NCBI RefSeq assembly: GCF_005938625.1
Contig: NZ_VCNJ01000026.1
Span: 94,780-158,779 of the forward strand
Direction of reading: 5' to 3'
DNA from: Pseudomonas fluorescens
GTDB taxonomy: Bacteria > Pseudomonadota > Gammaproteobacteria > Pseudomonadales > Pseudomonadaceae
Length of the DNA stretch: 64,000 nt
Below the pieces are notes generated by a model. It was not told the origin of the DNA and did no database searches. It was given only the letters and a program-made list of their open reading frames with translations. Made by a program: the position numbers and the translations under genes. Shown in pieces: positions 61,393 through 64,000 of the stretch. Within the stretch, counting starts at the first letter, position 1. Each line of letters starts with the position of its first letter.

Positions 61393-62325
61393 ATGAGGAA
61401 ACCTTTCTACCATCCCGACATCTGGTCCCCCATCATGTCCTCGCGCGAAAACACCGGCATGGCCCTCGGCCTGCTCGGCGTGGTGATTTTCAGCCTCACC
61501 CTGCCCTTCACCCGCATCGTGGTGCAGGAACTGCATCCGCTGCTCAACGGTTTGGGCCGAGCACTGTTCGCGGCAATTCCGGCGGCGGCGCTGTTGTTAT
61601 GGCGCCGCGAGAAGTGGCCGACGTGGCAGCAAGTCAAAGGCCTGAGCCTGGTGATCGCCGGGGTGATTCTGGGTTTTCCGGTACTGTCGGCGTGGGCCAT
61701 GCAAACGTTGCCGGCGTCCCACGGTGCCTTGGTCAACGGTTTGCAACCGCTGTGCGTGGCGCTGTATGCCGCGTGGTTGTCCCACGAGCGTCCGTCGAAA
61801 GCCTTTTGGGCCTGTGCGGCGCTGGGTAGCGCGCTGGTGCTCGGGTATGCGTTGTATACCGGCGCTGGGAGTATTCAGGCGGGTGACCTGTTGATGCTCG
61901 GGGCGATTGCCGTCGGTGGGCTGGGGTACGCCGAGGGCGGGCGACTGGCCAGGGAGATGGGCGGCTGGCAGGTGATCTGCTGGGCGCTGGTGCTGTCGAC
62001 GCCGCTGTTGATCGGGCCGGTGCTGTATCTGGCGCTGCAACATCAAGGCGCGGTGTCGGCCAAGACCTGGTGGGCGTTTGGTTATGTGGCGCTGTTTTCG
62101 CAGTTTCTTGGATTCTTTGCGTGGTACGCCGGGCTGGCCATGGGCGGCATTGCCCGGGTCAGTCAGATCCAGTTGTTGCAGATCTTCTTCACCATCGCGT
62201 TTTCGGCGCTGTTCTTTGGTGAACATGTCGAGCCGATAACCTGGGTGTTTGCCTGCGGAGTCATCGCCACTGTCATGCTCGGCCGCAAGACTGCGGTGAG
62301 CCCGGCACAACCTGCTACAGCTTGA
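61393..62325 (+). CDS. EamA-family drug/metabolite transporter
   Basis: The product is 310 aa from the ATG at 61393, or 296 from 61435, the more family-like start. Ten transmembrane helices are arranged as two EamA repeats (about 25-145 and 160-295): GLLGVVIFSLTLPFTRIVV and the late FFTIAFSALFFGEHVEPIT. Substrate unknown. It follows a REP-bearing gap and faces a convergent methyltransferase. Confidence 0.87.
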   Translation: MRKPFYHPDIWSPIMSSRENTGMALGLLGVVIFSLTLPFTRIVVQELHPLLNGLGRALFAAIPAAALLLWRREKWPTWQQVKGLSLVIAGVILGFPVLSAWAMQTLPASHGALVNGLQPLCVALYAAWLSHERPSKAFWACAALGSALVLGYALYTGAGSIQAGDLLMLGAIAVGGLGYAEGGRLAREMGGWQVICWALVLSTPLLIGPVLYLALQHQGAVSAKTWWAFGYVALFSQFLGFFAWYAGLAMGGIARVSQIQLLQIFFTIAFSALFFGEHVEPITWVFACGVIATVMLGRKTAVSPAQPATA

Positions 62326-62335
62326 ACACATAACC

Positions 62336-62430
62336 TTGTAGGAGCTGCCGAAGGCTGCGATCGTTTGACTTTGTTTTTTAAGATCAAAAGATCGTCCGAT
62401 CGCGGCCCGAGCCTTCGGCAGCTCCTACAG
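62336..62430. repeat. Inverted repeat doublet, TAGGAGCTGCCGAAGGCTGC type
   Basis: CCTTGTAGGAGCTGCCGAAG and a complementary arm ending GCAGCTCCTACAG flank an A/T-rich centre. Same class as 41223-41298. Confidence 0.85.
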
Positions 62431-62450
62431 TGGTTGCATTGCAGATGTGG

Positions 62451-63668
62451 TCAGGCCAGAAAGCCGTCGGCGCGCAGCAGGGTTTCCAGGCAGTGCTCGC
62501 TGATGTTGTAGAACGCTTTCAACTCTTCGATCTTCACCAACAACTGGGCCGAATCCACCGGCTCGGCGCGTTTCACCGCGAGAATCATCTTGTTCTTGTT
62601 GGTGTGATCCAGCGAGATGAACTCGAAGACCTTGGTCTCGTAACCGCAGGCCTCAAGGAACAACGCGCGCAGACTGTCGGTGACCATTTCCGCCTGCTGG
62701 CCGAGGTGCAAACCGTATTGCAACATCGGTTTGAGCAGCGCCGGGCTCTGGATCTGCAGGCGGATCTGTTTGTGGCAACACGGCGAGCACATGATGATCG
62801 ACGCGCCCGAGCGGATGCCGGTGTGGATCGCGTAGTCAGTGGCGATGTCGCAGGCATGCAGGGCGATCATCACATCGAGCTCGCTCGGCGCCACGCTGCG
62901 CACGTCACCGCACTTGAACACCAGCCCCGGATGATCGAGTTTTGCCGCCGCGGCGTTGCACAGGTTGACCATTTCCTCACGCAGCTCGACGCCGGTGACT
63001 TCGCCCTCGGCCTTCAAGGTGTTGCGCAGGTAATCGTGAATCGCGAAAGTCAGATAACCCTTGCCCGAACCGAAATCCGCCACACGCACCGGTTTGTCCA
63101 GCGCCAGCGGCGACGAGGTCAGCGCATGGCTGAACACTTCGATGAACTTGTTGATCTGCTTCCACTTGCGCGACATCGCCGGAATCAGCTCGTTTTGGGC
63201 ATTGGTCACGCCCAGGTCCTTGAGGAACGGCCGACTCAATTCGAGGAAGCGATTTTTCTCGCGGTTGTGCTCGGCGGACGGCGCTTCGCGCAATTGCTGA
63301 GGTTTGCTTTTGAACAGCGAACTCTTGCCCTTTTTGCTGTATTCGAGCTGGGCTTCGTCAGTGACGGCGAGCAAATGCGCATTTTTGAACGAGGCCGGCA
63401 GCAGCGCGGCAATGGTCGCAACACCTTCGCTTAGCGGCAGGTTTTTGGTGATGTCGCGGGTTTTGTAGCGATAGACGAAGGACAAGTTCGGCTGCGCTTT
63501 GACGGTGACCGCTTTGATGATCACCCGCTGCAGCTCCGCTTCGTCACCGACGTACTTGGCCAGCACCAGTTTGATGAAGCCGTTCTGGTCGAGGCTGGTT
63601 TGCAGCAGCTCGATGAACTGGGCGTGGTGATCGGGCGCAGGCTTGGTAACAGGTGCAGTAACGGACAT
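62451..63668 (-). CDS. METTL25-like class I methyltransferase
   Basis: This 405-aa protein has a central methyltransferase domain: VADFGSGKGYLTFAIHDYLR at about 190-209, VTGVELREEMVNLC and a MIALHACDIATDYAI motif, then CSPCCHKQIRLQIQ. The HACD and CCHK features place it with the METTL25/RRNAD1-like group rather than small-molecule enzymes. The N-terminal 150 residues look like an added recognition domain. The target is unknown, possibly RNA. Confidence 0.82.
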   Translation of the reverse strand: MSVTAPVTKPAPDHHAQFIELLQTSLDQNGFIKLVLAKYVGDEAELQRVIIKAVTVKAQPNLSFVYRYKTRDITKNLPLSEGVATIAALLPASFKNAHLLAVTDEAQLEYSKKGKSSLFKSKPQQLREAPSAEHNREKNRFLELSRPFLKDLGVTNAQNELIPAMSRKWKQINKFIEVFSHALTSSPLALDKPVRVADFGSGKGYLTFAIHDYLRNTLKAEGEVTGVELREEMVNLCNAAAAKLDHPGLVFKCGDVRSVAPSELDVMIALHACDIATDYAIHTGIRSGASIIMCSPCCHKQIRLQIQSPALLKPMLQYGLHLGQQAEMVTDSLRALFLEACGYETKVFEFISLDHTNKNKMILAVKRAEPVDSAQLLVKIEELKAFYNISEHCLETLLRADGFLA

Positions 63669-63769
63669 GAAAAAGCGGCCTCGGACGGGCGAAATCGGGA
63701 ATGGCGGGTATTTTAGGGGGGGATGGGGGTTGGGGACACGCTCTTATTTACCCAACGGTTGTCAGAAGC

Positions 63770-63985
63770 ACCCTCACCCTAGCCCTCTCCCAGAGGTAGA
63801 GGGGACTGACCGAGGTGTTTTCACGAGTTACGCCGACCTGAAATACCGAGCCGAACTCAGGTATCAGAAGCATCAAATCAAACGATTATCTGTTGATCCA
63901 TAATCGACTCGGCCTTTCAGGTCGATGTCGAGCGCAAGACAGCGCGGTCGGCCCCCTCTCCCTCTGGGAGAGGGCTGGCGTGGGT
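63770..63985. repeat. Long dispersed repeat, copy 2
   Basis: CCCTCACCCTAGCCCTCTCC opens the element, with GGGGACTGACCGAGGTG, TACGCCGACCTGAAAT and GCCGAACTCAGGT inside, and CCCTCTCCCTCTGGGAGAGG at the far end. It matches copy 1 at 39649-39805 but has about 70 more bases before the terminal block. I see no gene from 63669 to the window end. Confidence 0.7.
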
Positions 63986-64000
63986 AAAGACCGGGTACAT

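Overview
The window reads as chromosomal DNA of a Pseudomonas of the P. fluorescens group. The algU-mucA-mucB-mucD order, the PhaG-type protein, the opdH-tctCBA citrate block, FosA, the purC-bamC-dapA/gcvR-bcp arrangement and many inverted REP doublets (core GGGAGCGAGCTTGCTCGCGA) all point there. I recognised families by reading the proteins; no database was searched.

Region 1 (1-5334) is the right end of an integrative element abutting tRNA-Ser(CGA). A tightly coupled operon runs toward the tRNA: coiled-coil membrane protein, a 57-aa Cys-containing ORF, an excisionase-like protein and a tyrosine integrase, each pair sharing an ATGA overlap. Between integrase and tRNA lies an AT-rich three-gene operon on the minus strand: HNH endonuclease-like protein, a 73-aa middle component, and an SMC/RecN-like ABC ATPase with a DUF2326-type C-terminus. 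This has the layout of an ABC-three-component (ABC-3C) conflict system and is the best candidate for an under-described biological system here.

Region 2 (5418-24163) is core genome: purC, a metallo-beta-lactamase-fold hydrolase, bamC and dapA on the minus strand; gcvR and bcp divergent; a PerM/AI-2E family permease and a TusA-like protein; a BepA-like periplasmic protease; the algU-mucA-mucB-mucD envelope-stress operon (mucC is missing); nadB; ygfX-sdhE; ygfZ; an HDOD protein; and the two-component pair tctE/tctD.

Region 3 (24164-29781) is a tricarboxylate uptake module: porin opdH, then tctC, tctB, tctA and an AbrB-family membrane protein. Upstream of opdH there are three in-phase 11-bp repeats (probable TctD sites), and A-rich Hfq/Crc-like motifs precede both opdH and tctC.

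Region 4 (29900-44700) mixes housekeeping and accessory genes: ung, an HIBCH-like hydrolase, two Tyr-rich lipoproteins, two diguanylate cyclases, rsuA, phaG, tRNA-Gly(CCC), a 2OG-Fe(II) oxygenase, a DUF6124-type gene whose end is cut by a 20-bp-arm palindrome and whose leader looks structured, two methyltransferases, stress-type small proteins, a LysE exporter and fosA.

Region 5 (44700-64000) is accessory metabolism: a tandem pair of secreted paralogues; a LysR/DMT pair; an MFS + HMG-CoA lyase-like + CaiB-type CoA-transferase + LysR block; a delta-60 repeat protein near an Ig-like protein; an iron alcohol dehydrogenase; a DUF4917 (SIR2-like) protein; an XRE-cupin regulator divergent from a class II aldolase and DapA-like pair; YegP-like, ribbon-helix-helix and DJ-1/PfpI proteins; an EamA transporter; and a METTL25-like methyltransferase.
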